From Verrucomicrobiia bacterium (GTDB taxonomy: Bacteria > Verrucomicrobiota > Verrucomicrobiia > CAIQCK01), in contig JAOACV010000091.1 in the NCBI GenBank assembly GCA_026417675.1, positions 1-7,782 of the forward strand: a stretch of DNA of 7,782 nucleotides, given 5' to 3'. The position numbers and the translations under genes were made by a program. Below the pieces are notes generated by a model. It was not told where the DNA came from. It saw only the letters and a list, made by a program, of their open reading frames with translations, and ran no database searches. Below are positions 5,738 through 7,782 of this stretch, in pieces; within the stretch, counting starts at the first letter, position 1, and the number at the start of each line of letters is the position of its first letter.

Positions 5738-7216
5738 TCATTTCTTGCGCAGCACGACGAAGCGGCTGCCTTCCTTCGTCTTCACCAGCAGCAGCACCGA
5801 CTCGCGCGAGGACTTGACCGCCTTTTCAAATTCGCCGACGGATGTGACCGGCTGGCGGTTGACCTCCAAAATCAAGTCGCCTTTGCTGATGCCGCGCGCG
5901 GCGGCGACGCTGTCGGGTTCGACATGGGTGACGATCACACCTTTCTCGTCCTTGTAACCGTAACGGCGCGCCGCGTCAGCGCTCAGCTCGGAGACCGTCA
6001 GGCCGAGTTTCTCGACGCTGGTTTCTTCCTCGTCTCGAGCGCCGACGGCCCCTTCCGCGTCGCTCGCCTCGCCGACCGCAACGGTCAGCGTCATCTCCTT
6101 GCCTTTGCGGATCACGACGAGCGGCGTCTTCGCGCCGGGCGGCGTGGCCGCGACGCGGTTGCGCAAGTCCACCACGTCCTCAACGGGCTGGCCGTTATAC
6201 TTCGTGATGACGTCGCCCGGTTGGATCCCAGCTTTCTCAGCGGCAGACCCCGCGTTGACTTGCGCGACGACGACGCCCTTGGTCTGCTTAAGGCCGAACT
6301 GTTGCGCCAGTTCCTCGTTGAGGTCCTGAATGAACACGCCAAGCTGGCCGCGGACGACCTTCTTGCCGGCTTGCAGGCTGGGCAGGACTTGTTTGATCAA
6401 CTTCGAAGGCACCGCGAAGCCCACCCCGGTGTTGCCGCCGCTGGTGCTGTAAATGGCGGTGATGACGCCCACGATCTCGCCCTTGAGGTTGAGCAGCGGC
6501 CCGCCCGAGTTGCCGCGGTTGATGGCGGTGTCGGTTTGGATGAAGTCTTCGTAGTCCACGATGCCAAGTTTGCCGCGCCCCTTGGCCGAAACGATGCCGG
6601 CGGTGACGGTCTGCGGCAAACCGTAGGGACTGCCCACGGCGATCACCCAGTCGCCCACCCGCACCGCATCGGAATCGCCCAGCGGCACGAACGGCAGGTT
6701 CTTGCCGGCAATTTTGATGACCGCGAGGTCGGTCTTCGGATCGGTGCCGACGACCTTCGCGGTGAACTCGCGTTTGTCGGCCATGAACACCTTCAGTTCA
6801 TCGGTGCTCTTGACGACGTGATGCGCGGTCAGGATGTAACCGTCGGCGCTGATGAGGACGCCGGAGCCGACGCCTTCCTGGCGAAACCGCTGCATCCCGC
6901 CCCGGCCGCGGCGCGGCGGAACAGGCGCCCCCTCGTCCTCGTCTTCCGGCAAGGGCCATGGCTCGAAAAACCAGTGGTAGAAACGCGGCATGGAAATGAA
7001 CTTGGTGGAAACGATGCTCACCACGGCCGGTTTGGTCCGCTCGGCCACCCACGCAAACGCGTCGCCCAGCGCCTGCGCTGTGGCCAGCGCCTGCGGCGGC
7101 GGACTGGCAGGGGTCGCGTTGTCGGCCTGTGCGCCCGTCTGAGTGACGCTCAACACCACCACGGCGAGGGCTGCGCCCAACGCCGCGCTCACGATCAGTT
7201 TCCAAGTCTTGTTCAT
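5738..7216 (-). CDS. HtrA/DegP-type periplasmic serine protease with two PDZ domains
   Basis: The 492-residue protein has an N-terminal signal sequence or anchor (about 6-24, possible cleavage after AQA at 29-31), a trypsin-like domain (about 50-280) and two PDZ domains (about 288-382 and 402-488). The catalytic triad is H133 (AHHVV, where TNxHV is more common), D163 (KTDLAVIKI) and S237 (RGNSGGP). The region between the first strand and the catalytic His (about 74-112) is aromatic, acidic and Pro/Arg-rich, like a long DegP LA loop. Two PDZ domains match DegP/DegQ rather than DegS. The protein would act as protease and chaperone in the periplasm. ATG 7216 is preferred over the GTG 10 codons upstream because AAGGAG lies directly before it. 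It starts 39 bp after the clpB stop, so it is probably in that operon. Confidence 0.95.
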   Translation of the reverse strand: MNKTWKLIVSAALGAALAVVVLSVTQTGAQADNATPASPPPQALATAQALGDAFAWVAERTKPAVVSIVSTKFISMPRFYHWFFEPWPLPEDEDEGAPVPPRRGRGGMQRFRQEGVGSGVLISADGYILTAHHVVKSTDELKVFMADKREFTAKVVGTDPKTDLAVIKIAGKNLPFVPLGDSDAVRVGDWVIAVGSPYGLPQTVTAGIVSAKGRGKLGIVDYEDFIQTDTAINRGNSGGPLLNLKGEIVGVITAIYSTSGGNTGVGFAVPSKLIKQVLPSLQAGKKVVRGQLGVFIQDLNEELAQQFGLKQTKGVVVAQVNAGSAAEKAGIQPGDVITKYNGQPVEDVVDLRNRVAATPPGAKTPLVVIRKGKEMTLTVAVGEASDAEGAVGARDEEETSVEKLGLTVSELSADAARRYGYKDEKGVIVTHVEPDSVAAARGISKGDLILEVNRQPVTSVGEFEKAVKSSRESVLLLVKTKEGSRFVVLRKK

Positions 7217-7219
7217 GGT

Positions 7220-7225
7220 CTCCTT
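7220..7225 (-). promoter_or_regulatory. Shine-Dalgarno site for the HtrA-like gene
   Basis: AAGGAG on the minus strand (7225-7220), 3 nt before the ATG at 7216. The spacing is short, but this is the strongest match near the start, and it lies inside the extended frame from GTG 7246. It therefore decides the start in favour of 7216. Confidence 0.6.
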
Positions 7226-7255
7226 ACCTCGATATGCTTTGTTCACAAATCCAAC

Positions 7256-7782
7256 TCATTTGGCCGCGCTTCGACGCGCGCCCGTCGAACCGTCTTCGCC
7301 CGGCCTCTGGCAGGTCCACACCAGCTCGCCGTCCTTGTAGTCCACGCGGACATGCGCGCCGTCGGACACTTCTCCAGCCAGCAGTTTTTTGGACAACGGC
7401 GTCTCCAGCTCGCGTTGAATCGTTCTTTTCAGCGGACGCGCGCCATAGACCGGGTCGTAACCGACTTCGGCCAGATGCTGCCTGGCCTTGGGCGTAACTT
7501 CGAGCGTAATCCGCCGGTCCGCAAGTCGCGCCAGGAACCGCGCCAGTTGGATGTCCACGATCTTGACCAGATCCTCCCGTGTCAGCGCGTGGAACACCAA
7601 CGTCTCGTCCACGCGGTTGAGGAACTCCGGCCGGAAATGCCGGCGCATCTCGGCCAGCACGTCCTCCTTCATCCGCTCGTAGTCTTGCTCGCTGGTGAGC
7701 TTCGCATCAAGAATGTGCTGACTGCCGATGTTGCTGGTCATGATGACCACAGTGTTCTTGAAATCCACCACGTGCCCCTGGC
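7256..7782 (-). CDS. clpB: ClpB disaggregase, C-terminal part (cut by window edge)
   Basis: The 3' end of a ClpB/Hsp104-family AAA+ chaperone that unfolds aggregated proteins with DnaK in the cytoplasm. The frame runs in from beyond the window (the first visible codons read QGHVDFKNT). Counting from the GTG at 7771, it shows the sensor-1 segment IMTSNIGS (10-17), FRPEFLNRVDE (46-56) with the arginine finger R53, and the sensor-2 motif GYDPVYGARPLKR (104-116) with R112. A ClpB-like small C-terminal subdomain follows, with ETPLSKKLLAGE (123-134). The tail after about 153 is Gly/Arg-rich and non-conserved. The N-domain, first AAA module and middle coiled coil lie outside the window, so ClpB versus ClpC/ClpA rests on the VDFKNT and GYDPVYGARPL style. 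It is probably first or early in an operon with the HtrA-like and rhomboid genes. Confidence 0.93.
   Translation of the reverse strand, partial: QGHVVDFKNTVVIMTSNIGSQHILDAKLTSEQDYERMKEDVLAEMRRHFRPEFLNRVDETLVFHALTREDLVKIVDIQLARFLARLADRRITLEVTPKARQHLAEVGYDPVYGARPLKRTIQRELETPLSKKLLAGEVSDGAHVRVDYKDGELVWTCQRPGEDGSTGARRSAAK

Overview
The window is a GC-rich bacterial chromosome segment with dense coding, short intergenic gaps and no RNA gene or mobile element that I can see. The protein set (ExbB/ExbD/TonB, a signal-peptide HtrA/DegP protease) indicates a diderm. The ExbD style (FVLQPGV after the membrane helix) and the 7-bp periodic AT-richer repeats remind me of Verrucomicrobiota or a related PVC lineage. 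That placement is an impression from memory, not a demonstrated assignment.

Layout. (1) 8-2077, minus strand: a complete heavy-metal P1B-type ATPase with one N-terminal metal-binding domain. (2) 2078-2212: a divergent promoter region. (3) 2213-4419, plus strand: a four-gene operon of ExbB/TolQ-type channel protein, ExbD/TolR-type protein, TonB-like energy transducer and a 77-residue membrane-anchored zinc-ribbon protein. The last two junctions are 4-bp ATGA overlaps, so translation is probably coupled. (4) 4419-4502: an array of about twelve degenerate 7-bp units. (5) 4506-4934, plus strand: what looks like only the C-terminal half of a two-domain GNAT acetyltransferase-like protein, with five more 7-bp units of similar character inside its reading frame. 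(6) 4975-7782, minus strand: clpB (3' end only), an HtrA/DegP-type periplasmic protease and a rhomboid intramembrane protease, all in one direction with 39- and 49-bp gaps, which looks like a protein quality-control operon. The plus and minus clusters converge at 4935-4974.

Function. The plus-strand operon should form an inner-membrane motor driving a TonB-like protein for outer-membrane transport or a related envelope task. Residues that line the proton path in the E. coli system are changed: the essential ExbD Asp is Asn, and the ExbB positions matching E. coli E176 and T181 are Met and Ser. The TonB-like protein keeps the SxxxH motif of the transmembrane helix. This is the most unusual biology in the window. 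The second notable signal is the heptad-periodic repeat found both between genes and inside a coding sequence. The rest is recognisable housekeeping: metal efflux and cytoplasmic, periplasmic and membrane proteostasis.
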